A DNA stretch of 9,617 nt from Crenotrichaceae bacterium (GCA_011322755.1 DRLZ01000246.1:1-9617), one strand, 5' to 3'; positions 1-6,208 are shown, counted from the stretch's first letter. Numbers and translations: made by a program. The notes: generated by a model not told the origin, from the sequence alone.

Positions 1-489
1 GCTGAGTATCAATCTGCAACAGCAGTTTTGTGGTATGTGCACTGCCGATCGGAAGTGCGGACATTGTCCCTGTGTCCTGAGATACTCGCCGACCAGCAAA
101 AAAATATTTATATCCACTATTGTACAGTCGATCAAAATAATCATTCCGTGCTGGGATTGTGGCGCATAGAAGACTTGTCTGAGCTTGAGCCTGGCACGTG
201 GGGTATTCAGGAGCCTCCCAGGACACGTTGGCATGAAGAGGGTCGACAGGTATTGCCGGAGCAACTGGACTTTGTGGTTGTCCCCGGAGTTGGGTTCGAT
301 CGTAATGGGGGGCGGCTAGGTAACGGCAAAGGCTATTACGACAGATTGCTGGCTAAGCTGAAAAACAAGGTTTTGCTGGTCGGGGTTGGCTATGAATCTC
401 AATTGTTTGATTGCGTGCCAATGGGGGATGATGACATCCCGGTGGATCGTGTGGTGACTGAAAGCGCTGTTTATAACTGTCGTTTATAA
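1..489 (+). CDS. fau: 5-formyltetrahydrofolate cyclo-ligase, 5'-truncated by window edge
   Basis: ATP-dependent conversion of 5-formyl-THF to 5,10-methenyl-THF in the cytoplasm, which returns a stored folate to the one-carbon pool (E. coli YgfA/Fau, eukaryotic MTHFS). The reading frame is open from base 1, so the gene starts upstream; the TTG at 28 lies inside the conserved region and is not the real start. About 162 residues are visible against roughly 180-200 in the family. Seen directly: an SEVRT segment near visible residue 18, the GIQEP segment typical of the middle of the family, then PGVGFDRNG (about 95-103) and RLGNGKGYYDR (about 105-115), the glycine-rich nucleotide/substrate loop that defines the family. 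The stop is TAA at 487-489. It converges on purN, another folate enzyme. In many gammaproteobacteria the 6S RNA gene lies just upstream of this gene; that would be outside the window. Confidence 0.94.
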   Translation, partial: AEYQSATAVLWYVHCRSEVRTLSLCPEILADQQKNIYIHYCTVDQNNHSVLGLWRIEDLSELEPGTWGIQEPPRTRWHEEGRQVLPEQLDFVVVPGVGFDRNGGRLGNGKGYYDRLLAKLKNKVLLVGVGYESQLFDCVPMGDDDIPVDRVVTESAVYNCRL

Positions 490-554
490 ATCGAGTCATG
501 GTGTTGTGAGCACAGCCTCTAAGCCAAGCTGTAAACAAGATGATCAGTCTGATT

Positions 555-1247
555 TTACTTGGCTAATGGCGTAATAAAATTGTATTGCTGCGCTTCTGAT
601 TTAGCTTGTTCGGAAAAGCTGATACTGGTGCGATGATAACTAATATTATTACTGGCAATTTGATTCATTACCCAGGGGAAAAGTCGGTGTTCCTGCTCTA
701 GTACACGTTGAGCCAGTTGCTCTTCGTTGTCCTCAGCCTGAATTGTGCATGCCGCCTGAGCGATGATAGGGCCAGTATCAACCGAAACATCAACATAGTG
801 TACGCTGCAACCGTGCTGGTTTTGTTGACCGTTGGACTCATGAAATCGCTGTAATGCTCGTTGGTGCGTGTGCAGACCGCGAAAATCCGGAAGTAGCGAT
901 GGATGGATGTTGATTAACCGTCCTTCCCATTGCATAACAAAATCAGCATCGACAATCTCCATAAACCCGGCCAGTGCAATAAATTCAGGGTTAATCTGGT
1001 TGATGGCTTTGTAGATCTCTTGTCGGTGCGAGCAATCACCTTTTGCCTTGCGCTCAAACGTTGTTGTGTCAATACCGGCGTTTCTGGCAAGTTCAAGCCC
1101 TGCTGCGTTTTTGTTGTTACTGATCACAGCGCATATCTGGTAATGCTGTGCATGTTGAATCAGGCTGAGTAGATTGGAGCCACGCCCTGAAATTAATACT
1201 GCAATTTGCGGGATGTTCACGATCGCTGGCGTCCTATTCTGATTCAT
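555..1247 (-). CDS. purN: phosphoribosylglycinamide formyltransferase (GAR transformylase)
   Basis: Third step of de novo purine synthesis: transfers a formyl group from 10-formyl-THF to GAR in the cytoplasm. The 230-residue length fits the family (E. coli about 212) with a short N-terminal extension. Seen: phosphate-binding loop SGRGSN (20-25), folate-site segment LAGFMEIV (92-99), NIHPSLLP (113-120) with the catalytic Asn113 and His115, GLHTHQRAL (124-132), and VDTGPIIAQ (156-164) with catalytic Asp157. Two starts are possible. ATG at 1247 overlaps the upstream gene by 14 bases but has a poor ribosome site. GTG at 1220 gives MNIPQIAVLISGRGSN, which resembles the usual PurN N-terminus, and has a TAGGA about 12 bases upstream that includes the upstream gene's stop codon. 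Either way the two genes look translationally coupled. purM, the usual partner, is not adjacent. The residue after FM is Glu where E. coli has Arg. Confidence 0.97.
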   Translation of the reverse strand: MNQNRTPAIVNIPQIAVLISGRGSNLLSLIQHAQHYQICAVISNNKNAAGLELARNAGIDTTTFERKAKGDCSHRQEIYKAINQINPEFIALAGFMEIVDADFVMQWEGRLINIHPSLLPDFRGLHTHQRALQRFHESNGQQNQHGCSVHYVDVSVDTGPIIAQAACTIQAEDNEEQLAQRVLEQEHRLFPWVMNQIASNNISYHRTSISFSEQAKSEAQQYNFITPLAK

Positions 1248-1728
1248 TGTTTACTTCAAGCGTGTTGCCGATCACAGGATACGCCTGACCGAAACCAACG
1301 ACAAATAAACCAGTGCTGGCTTCAAATCGAAATAGCTGGAAATCCTTGAGTGATTTTAATAAGGCGATTGTTTCTCCATGACTGTCTTCAAACAAATCCA
1401 GTAATGAATTCCATTCGGATGCAGTGCGCGGTATTGTTTCTGAAGAACATTGCAATGTTAGTCTTTTCCGGGCGAAAATAGTTGCTGAGGAATGTTCGTC
1501 TTCAATCCACAGTAACGATGCATGCGGGTGGCTGATCAAATGTTGTGTGTGTTTGGCAAGTGAGCTGATAAAGATGCAAACTCTTGATTGATCGTCCAGG
1601 ATATAGGGAGCATAACTCGCGTTAACATCAAGTTGATCAGATGTTGTGGCGATGATGACTGACTTGAATTGCGACCTGAATTGAACGGCACTGTTCTGAA
1701 TGTTTTGTGCGCTTCCGGTTTTATCCAT
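1234..1728 (-). CDS. HugZ-like / pyridoxamine 5'-phosphate oxidase-family protein
   Basis: 164-residue split-barrel protein of the pyridoxamine-phosphate-oxidase-like superfamily, closest by eye to the N-terminal domain of haem-utilisation HugZ-type proteins. Members usually bind FMN or haem; the substrate cannot be read from the sequence. Seen: ASYAPYILDD (37-46), ISSLAKHTQHL (54-64), SLLWIEDE (71-78), FARKRLTLQC (85-94) and the C-terminal FVVGFGQAYPV (142-152), in the order typical of the family. It is short and ends just after the GFGQAY segment, so the C-terminal domain and haem-ligand histidine of longer HugZ proteins are absent; a haem oxygenase role is therefore unproven. No signal peptide or membrane segment is visible. 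ATG at 1728 has a weak purine-rich GAGAG upstream. The stop overlaps the purN start, so the two are probably co-transcribed, which is an unusual pairing. Confidence 0.85.
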   Translation of the reverse strand: MDKTGSAQNIQNSAVQFRSQFKSVIIATTSDQLDVNASYAPYILDDQSRVCIFISSLAKHTQHLISHPHASLLWIEDEHSSATIFARKRLTLQCSSETIPRTASEWNSLLDLFEDSHGETIALLKSLKDFQLFRFEASTGLFVVGFGQAYPVIGNTLEVNNESE

Positions 1729-1780
1729 TGGTAACTCTCGGTTGTATAGGATTAATGTTTGGTTTGACAGAGTAGATTAT

Positions 1781-1794
1781 TGTTGAAATCAACA
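1781..1794. promoter_or_regulatory. 14-base dyad, candidate operator
   Basis: The sequence reads TGTTGA-AA-TCAACA: perfect 6-base inverted arms around a 2-base centre. It lies 5 bases from the FNR-like box, in the spacer between divergent genes. The half-sites resemble the TTGA/TCAA halves of FNR-family sites but the spacing is 4 bases too short for the FNR consensus. The binding protein is unknown. Confidence 0.4.
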
Positions 1795-1799
1795 GGTGA

Positions 1800-1813
1800 T
1801 TGACAATGATCAA
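1800..1813. promoter_or_regulatory. FNR/Anr-like binding site
   Basis: The sequence TTGAC-AATG-ATCAA matches the FNR/Anr consensus TTGAT-N4-ATCAA at 9 of 10 specified bases; the fifth base is C instead of T. The centre is at 1806.5. With the TAGAAT hexamer at 1837-1842 as -10, transcription would start near 1848-1849, placing the box at about -41.5 or -42.5, the position of a class II FNR activation site. The first six bases, TTGACA, also equal a sigma-70 -35 hexamer, but no good -10 sits 17 bases away, which favours the FNR reading. The site could instead serve the divergent gene. Confidence 0.5.
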
Positions 1814-1836
1814 TGGGTGAATAATTTACAATGATA

Positions 1837-1842
1837 TAGAAT
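1837..1842 (+). promoter_or_regulatory. candidate -10 element of the ctaC promoter
   Basis: TAGAAT matches TATAAT at 5 of 6 bases and begins 23 bases after the FNR-like box, close to the 22-base gap of class II FNR promoters. There is no good -35 hexamer at 17 bases, as expected for an activator-dependent promoter. A perfect TATAAT at 1860-1865 is an alternative -10, also with a poor -35. The implied 5' leader of ctaC is about 210-230 bases. Confidence 0.35.
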
Positions 1843-1944
1843 AAGGCTAGTGTCTGCTATATAATTGTACTGCTTTGGACTTGAGATCGATTCCAGTCGT
1901 TTGGCTACCTTTGCTTAAGTTACTACAAACCGATACGATTGCTT

Positions 1945-1977
1945 TCCATTCAGGTCTCTGGTCGACCTGGAAATGGA
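1945..1977 (+). promoter_or_regulatory. bulged 12-bp hairpin in the ctaC leader
   Basis: TCCATTCAGGTC (1945-1956) pairs with GACCTG (1964-1969) and AATGGA (1972-1977), giving 6 + 6 base pairs separated by a two-base bulge (1970-1971), with a 7-base loop. No U-run follows, so it is not a rho-independent terminator. It lies about 100 bases before the ctaC start and would be transcribed from the proposed promoter. It could be an RNA control element, a DNA dyad for a regulator, or a transcript stabiliser; the sequence does not decide between them. Confidence 0.45.
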
Positions 1978-2077
1978 TGATACTCTGTTTGCGCTTTTAT
2001 CCAGATTGTTGTATCTGACGTTCAGGCGAAGTCCAATCCATAGCGTGCTCATTGCAATAAACTAAAGGGGAAATTTG

Positions 2078-3220
2078 GTGAAGAGATTACAACAGCTGCT
2101 TGCAGGTATTGTCCTGTCCGGTTTGGGAACTGTTGTGCATGCGGACTATACACTCAATATGCCGGTCGGTGTTACCGAGTTAAGTCGCGAGACTTATGGG
2201 CTGCATATGATGGTAATTTACATTTGTGCGGCGATAGGTCTGGTTGTGTTTGGTGCAATGTTCTACAGCATCTATGCTTTTCGAAAGGAAAAACATCCTG
2301 TTCCTGCTACATTTCACGAGAATAGCAAAATTGAAATTCTGTGGACGATTATTCCTTTTCTGATACTGATTGCCATGGTCTATCCTGCAACTGATCTTAC
2401 CATCAAGCATTATGATACCGAGAATGCAGAGATGACCATCAAAATAACCGGATATCAATGGCGTTGGCGTTACGACTACGTTGATGAAGGCTTCGGATTT
2501 ATGAGCAGTCTGAAAGCAGACAGTAATGCCGCACGGCAAATAGATTCAGGTATTAGCCCCAGAAAAGTTCACAATTATTTGCAAGCAGTGGATCATCCAT
2601 TAGTGATCCCGGTGAACACCAAAATAAGGTTTCTAATGACTTCGGCAGATGTTATTCATGCATGGTGGGTGCCTGAATTTGGCTGGAAACGTGATGCGAT
2701 TCCAGGGTTTATCACCGATGCATGGGCGTCGATTGATAAAGTTGGCATTTATCATGGCGCATGCGCTGAACTTTGTGGACGCGATCATGGTTTTATGCCG
2801 ATTGTAGTCGATGTTAGAAGCAAGGAAGACTATCAGGCATGGCTGGCTGAAAAGAAGTTAATACTTGAACAGGATAATGCCCAGGCAGATAGGGTCTGGA
2901 GCAAGAACGAGTTGATGGTAAAAGGTAAGGATATTTATCTCTCAGCGTGTGCAGGCTGTCATCAACCGAATGGTGAAGGGATTAAAGGGTCATTCCCTGC
3001 AATAAAAGCAAGCCCGGTTGCAACCGGTGATAAGGATAGTCATATTGAACTTGTGCTTGAAGGAAAAGGCGCGATGACTGGTTTTGCCGAGGCATTAAGT
3101 CCTGTTGAGCTGGCGGCTGTGATTACTTATCAACGTAATGCGTTTGAAAATAATAGCGGTGATCTGGTTCAGCCAGCAAAGATTAAAGAATGGCTTGAAG
3201 ATCTTGGTTACGATGAATAG
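2078..3220 (+). CDS. ctaC: cytochrome c oxidase subunit II with fused cytochrome c domain (caa3 type)
   Basis: Inner-membrane subunit that accepts electrons at CuA and passes them to subunit I. GTG at 2078 is chosen because AAGGGGA (2065-2071) sits 6 bases before it; the TTG at 2075 would be too close. The 380-residue product has a signal peptide ending ...GTVVHA (cleavage after about residue 22), two transmembrane helices (about 44-68 and 87-106) and the aromatic GYQWRWRYDY (125-134). The CuA cupredoxin domain has ligands His194 (VIHAW), Cys229, Glu231, Cys233, His237 and Met240. A C-terminal class I cytochrome c domain follows, with haem site CAGCH (291-295) and probable axial Met333. It is first gene of the operon, followed 92 bases later by ctaD. 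The fused haem domain suggests electrons enter from a soluble or membrane cytochrome c through this domain. All CuA and haem ligands are intact. Confidence 0.97.
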   Translation: MKRLQQLLAGIVLSGLGTVVHADYTLNMPVGVTELSRETYGLHMMVIYICAAIGLVVFGAMFYSIYAFRKEKHPVPATFHENSKIEILWTIIPFLILIAMVYPATDLTIKHYDTENAEMTIKITGYQWRWRYDYVDEGFGFMSSLKADSNAARQIDSGISPRKVHNYLQAVDHPLVIPVNTKIRFLMTSADVIHAWWVPEFGWKRDAIPGFITDAWASIDKVGIYHGACAELCGRDHGFMPIVVDVRSKEDYQAWLAEKKLILEQDNAQADRVWSKNELMVKGKDIYLSACAGCHQPNGEGIKGSFPAIKASPVATGDKDSHIELVLEGKGAMTGFAEALSPVELAAVITYQRNAFENNSGDLVQPAKIKEWLEDLGYDE

Positions 3221-3312
3221 AAATCACAGTGTTTTATTGCAACTGGCAACACGCATAACAGATTTATTTAGAGCTGGTTTTTTGCTCGTTATTTGAATAT
3301 AGAGGAATATTA

Positions 3313-4941
3313 ATGGTATCCGTAACAAATCCAATTGATGATCACGAACACCATCACGGTCCTGCGAAAGGCTGGATGCGCTGGATAGTGACGACTAACC
3401 ACAAGGATATCGGTACTTTGTATCTGGTATTTGCTCTGGCAATGCTGTTTGTTGGTGGGATGTTTGCCCTTACTATCAGGGCAGAGTTATTCCGACCCGG
3501 ACTGCAATTGGTTGACCCGGAATTTTTTAATTCTTTGACGACCATGCATGCATTGATTATGGTGTTTGGTGCTGTTATGCCGGCTTTTGTCGGTTTTGCT
3601 AACTGGATGATACCGATGATGATTGGTGCGCCAGATATGGCATTACCACGGATGAACAACATGAGCTTCTGGGTTCTGGTTTTTGCCGGACTGTTATTGC
3701 TGAGTACCTTCTTTATGGAAGGTGGTGCGCCAGCTGCTGGGTGGACTTTATATCCTCCACTGTCAATTCAGGGGGCACATAATATACCGTTTGTGGTATT
3801 TTCAGTTCATTTACTGGGAATATCATCGATCATGGGTTCGATAAACATTATCGTAACCATCTTAAACATGCGTGCTCCAGGCATGACGCTGATGAAAATG
3901 CCATTGTTTGTGTGGACATGGTTGATTACTGCTTTTTTACTGATTTCAGTCTTGCCGGTATTTGCAGCGGCAGTGACTATGTTGCTCACTGATGCTCATT
4001 TCGGCACCAGCTTTTTTAATGCAGCTGGCGGTGGCGATCCAGTGTTGTATCAACATCTATTCTGGTTCTTTGGGCATCCTGAAGTGTATATTATTGTCTT
4101 GCCGTCATTTGGTCTGGTTTCAACCATTGTTCCTACCTTTTCGCGAAAGCATTTGTTCGGGTATAGCTCAATGGTTTATGCCACAGGTTCAATTGCTTTT
4201 TTGTCAATGATTGTCTGGGCGCACCATCAGTTTACAGTAGGAATGCCGCTGGCAGGCGAGCTGTTCTTTATGTATGCTACCTTGTTAATTGCTGTACCAA
4301 CCGGTGTAAAAGTATTTAACTGGATAGCAACGATGTGGCAAGGTTCGATTACTCTTGAAACGCCGATGTTATTCAGTGTTGGGTTCATTTTTCTGTTCAC
4401 ACTGGGTGGGTTTACCGGTTTGATGGTGGCAATGGCTCCGGCTGATTTGCAATACCATGACAGCTATTTTGTTGTTGCCCACTTTCATTACACACTGGTT
4501 GTCGGCGGTACATTTCCTGTTTTTGCAGCAACGTATTACTGGTTGCCAAAATGGACTGGACATATGTACGACGAAAATCTAGCCAAGTTACATTTCTGGT
4601 TATCATTCATCGGTTTTAATCTGACTTTTATGCCACAACATTTTCTGGGGTTAGCAGGGATGCCACGCCGAATCCCTGATTATGCAATTCAGTTCGCTGA
4701 TTTTAATATGATGTCCAGTATCGGTGCGTTTATTCTGGGTTTGTCACAGCTGATTTTTGTCTACAATATTATTAAAACCATTCGCAGTGGAGATCCGGTT
4801 TCGGATGAAGTATGGGAAGGTGCGGAAAACATGGGGCTGGAATGGAATCTTCCTTCACCTCCGCCGTATCATACTTTTCAGACACCGCCAGATGCTTATT
4901 TGATTGATAAAGTGACTGCAACCGAAGTCACAATGCGATAA
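3313..4941 (+). CDS. ctaD: cytochrome c oxidase subunit I (haem a / a3-CuB)
   Basis: Catalytic, proton-pumping subunit of the terminal oxidase, with 12 expected transmembrane helices. It is 542 residues, normal length. ATG at 3313 follows AGAGGAA (3301-3307). Seen: low-spin haem a ligands His79 (TTMHALIMVFG) and His392; haem a3 ligand His390 in AHFHYT; CuB ligands His255 (WFFGHPEVY), His304 and His305 (WAHHQF); Tyr259 for the His-Tyr crosslink; Glu257 of the D-channel; Asp108 in GAPDMALPRMNN at the D-channel mouth; and Lys333 in PTGVKVFNW of the K-channel. Having Glu in GHPEVY together with both channel residues marks an A-family (A1-type) haem-copper oxidase. The histidine-rich N-terminus (DDHEHHHG) is cytoplasmic and variable in the family. 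It sits between ctaC and a small membrane-protein ORF. Confidence 0.99.
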   Translation: MVSVTNPIDDHEHHHGPAKGWMRWIVTTNHKDIGTLYLVFALAMLFVGGMFALTIRAELFRPGLQLVDPEFFNSLTTMHALIMVFGAVMPAFVGFANWMIPMMIGAPDMALPRMNNMSFWVLVFAGLLLLSTFFMEGGAPAAGWTLYPPLSIQGAHNIPFVVFSVHLLGISSIMGSINIIVTILNMRAPGMTLMKMPLFVWTWLITAFLLISVLPVFAAAVTMLLTDAHFGTSFFNAAGGGDPVLYQHLFWFFGHPEVYIIVLPSFGLVSTIVPTFSRKHLFGYSSMVYATGSIAFLSMIVWAHHQFTVGMPLAGELFFMYATLLIAVPTGVKVFNWIATMWQGSITLETPMLFSVGFIFLFTLGGFTGLMVAMAPADLQYHDSYFVVAHFHYTLVVGGTFPVFAATYYWLPKWTGHMYDENLAKLHFWLSFIGFNLTFMPQHFLGLAGMPRRIPDYAIQFADFNMMSSIGAFILGLSQLIFVYNIIKTIRSGDPVSDEVWEGAENMGLEWNLPSPPPYHTFQTPPDAYLIDKVTATEVTMR

Positions 4942-4960
4942 CCCAGATTAGGTCGATACG

Positions 4961-5152
4961 TTGACAAAGACTACGAGAAACAGACTGTTTGCCGGATTAC
5001 TGGCGATTATTCCAGTCGCATCTTATTATTATTTTTTAAATGATTTTATCAGCAGCACACCAGAGGCAGAAGAAAACAACGTCTCAGGCGCGCATCGTTA
5101 TCGTATCGACCAGAACAAGTCAGTTCCCATACAACGTGATCAGTCTGAGTGA
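4961..5152 (+). CDS. small single-pass membrane protein between ctaD and ctaE, function unknown
   Basis: 63 residues with a TTG start; TAGGT at 4949-4953 is a modest ribosome site 7 bases upstream. It starts 19 bases after ctaD stops and ends 68 bases before ctaE. The layout is a basic N-terminus (K3, R6, R8), one hydrophobic helix (about 9-28, containing an aromatic YYYF cluster) and a polar, mixed-charge C-terminal tail. This predicts N-in/C-out topology by the positive-inside rule. No cofactor motif, cysteine or metal site is visible. It is not ctaG/cox11, which is about three times longer, although it occupies the slot where ctaG usually lies. Small one-helix proteins occur next to oxidase genes in other Proteobacteria and are annotated as small assembly proteins; homology here is only suspected. 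Coding is supported by position, membrane-helix composition and spacing, but the TTG start leaves doubt. Confidence 0.55.
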   Translation: MTKTTRNRLFAGLLAIIPVASYYYFLNDFISSTPEAEENNVSGAHRYRIDQNKSVPIQRDQSE

Positions 5153-5220
5153 TATGAATTGCGACCTGATCGTCAGAACAATATTTAGCGAATAGCCGAC
5201 AGCAAAGAGGGAAGAAAACA

Positions 5221-6108
5221 ATGTCGTCAAATGATTCATATTACATACCAAGCAAAGCAGTGTGGCCAGTTGTTGTTGTTGCTGGAACAACGTTTATGCT
5301 GGCAGGGCTGGCCAATTTGATTAATGGTCTGGGTGGTGGAAAGTTACTGCTTTACCCGGGAATACTTTTGCTTGTGGTTGGTTTGACTGCATGGTTTAGG
5401 GATCAATCGGTTGAAAGTGAAACAGGTCGATTTAATCATCAGGTTGGAAACTCTTATCGACTGGGGATGGTCTGGTTCATTTTTTCTGAAGTAATGTTTT
5501 TTGCGGCCTTTTTTGGCACGCTCTTCTATACACGATACCTGGCAGTGCCTTGGCTGGCAGGCGATGGTGCTGGACCTGGATTATTTTCATATGAATATTT
5601 ATGGGGCGCGGTAGAAAGCGCGAAAGATTACACGGCTGCCTGGCCTAGCAACGGTCCTGGTCGAGTTGGTGGCGAATTTGAAAAAATGGCAGCACTTGGT
5701 CTGCCGTTGGTTAATACCTTCATATTATTAAGCAGTGGTTTTACGATTAACAAAGCGCATCATGCGCTGTTAGCCGATCATCGCAAGCCATTGAAACTAT
5801 GGATGGCAGCAACCATTGTATTGGGTATCTCATTTTTAGTTTTACAAGGTATTGAGTATCACCATGCCTACACTGAAATGGGATTAACACTGGGTGCCGG
5901 GATTTATGGATCAACGTTTTTTCTGTTAACCGGTTTTCATGGTCTGCATGTGACGCTCGGTACGTTTATGTTATGCATGATCTTGCTACGGATCTACAGA
6001 GGTCACTTTTCTCCTGAAAACCATTTTGCTTTTGAAGGTGTTGCCTGGTACTGGCATTTTGTGGATGTGGTCTGGTTGTTATTATTTGTACTGGTTTACT
6101 GGATGTAA
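5221..6108 (+). CDS. ctaE: cytochrome c oxidase subunit III
   Basis: Integral membrane subunit that stabilises subunit I and supports proton uptake; it carries no redox metal. It has 295 residues with about seven hydrophobic helices, a full-length bacterial form. ATG at 5221 follows AAAGAGGGA (5204-5211). Seen: WFIFSEVMFFAAFFG (85-99) with the conserved Glu90; LPLVNTFILLSSG (161-173); GIEYHHAY (210-217); GFHGLHV (238-244); and the C-terminal AWYWHFVDVVWL (275-286), all family hallmarks. A loop of about 45 residues (106-155, rich in Gly/Pro) separates helices III and IV and is typical of proteobacterial CtaE. It is the last gene of the operon, with a strong terminator 43 bases after the stop. 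Confidence 0.98.
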   Translation: MSSNDSYYIPSKAVWPVVVVAGTTFMLAGLANLINGLGGGKLLLYPGILLLVVGLTAWFRDQSVESETGRFNHQVGNSYRLGMVWFIFSEVMFFAAFFGTLFYTRYLAVPWLAGDGAGPGLFSYEYLWGAVESAKDYTAAWPSNGPGRVGGEFEKMAALGLPLVNTFILLSSGFTINKAHHALLADHRKPLKLWMAATIVLGISFLVLQGIEYHHAYTEMGLTLGAGIYGSTFFLLTGFHGLHVTLGTFMLCMILLRIYRGHFSPENHFAFEGVAWYWHFVDVVWLLLFVLVYWM

Positions 6109-6151
6109 TTCAGTCATGACACAATTTTCTTGGGAGAGATTCTAACAAGAG

Positions 6152-6181
6152 AAAAGGAGTCAGGATTGACTCCTTTTTTTT
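6152..6181 (+). terminator. rho-independent terminator after ctaE
   Basis: AAAAGGAGTCA (6152-6162) pairs perfectly over 11 bases with TGACTCCTTTT (6167-6177) around a GGAT loop, and the T-run continues to 6181. It begins 43 bases after the ctaE stop and ends the oxidase operon, separating it from the carbonic anhydrase gene. Confidence 0.93.
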
Positions 6182-6208
6182 GGCTGGTGGGTTTATAAAT
6201 TTACTATT
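6180..6208 (+). promoter_or_regulatory. weak candidate promoter for the carbonic anhydrase gene
   Basis: TTGGCT (6180-6185) and TACTAT (6203-6208) are 17 bases apart, each matching the sigma-70 consensus at 4 of 6 bases. A separate promoter is needed here because a strong terminator lies just upstream. The match is weak and several AT-rich alternatives exist in 6190-6215. Confidence 0.25.

Larger units (their letters stand above)
1729..2077. other. divergent intergenic control region between the HugZ-like gene and ctaC
   Basis: About 350 bases without a credible large gene, between two divergent transcription units. Reading rightward it holds a 14-base dyad (1781-1794), an FNR/Anr-like box (1800-1813), AT-rich -10 candidates (1837-1842 and 1860-1865), a bulged hairpin (1945-1977), a possible 30-codon leader ORF (1973-2065) and the ctaC ribosome binding site (2065-2071). 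A leftward promoter for the HugZ-like gene may use CTGTCA (1766-1771 read on the minus strand) and TATACA near 1743-1748, but both matches are partial. No tRNA-like fold was seen. Confidence 0.7.

Noticed and set aside
353..538. 61-codon minus-strand ORF opposite the cyclo-ligase gene
   Set aside because: Shadow of a gene with clear family motifs on the other strand; no recognisable domain or start context.
522..564. AGCCAAG/CTTGGCT inverted pair as a terminator between the cyclo-ligase gene and purN
   Set aside because: Only 7 bp with a 29-base loop, no T-run on either strand, and it overlaps the purN stop codon.
1800..1805. TTGACA as a sigma-70 -35 box
   Set aside because: No -10 hexamer better than 3 of 6 at 16-18 bases; the sequence is better explained as the left half of the FNR-like dyad.
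2075..2077. TTG as the ctaC start
   Set aside because: Only 3 bases from AAGGGGA; the next codon, GTG at 2078, has proper spacing and starts a clean signal peptide.
2180..2539. 119-codon minus-strand ORF opposite ctaC
   Set aside because: Antisense to conserved membrane helices of subunit II; composition is that of a reversed coding frame.
3221..3312. Short TTGC/GCAA and GAGC/GCTC pairings between ctaC and ctaD
   Set aside because: Four-base stems; ordinary intra-operon spacer with a normal ctaD ribosome site.
4942..5220. Remnant of ctaG/cox11 between ctaD and ctaE
   Set aside because: The gap is too short and the 63-residue product shows none of the CtaG copper-site cysteine features; no frameshifted continuation was seen.
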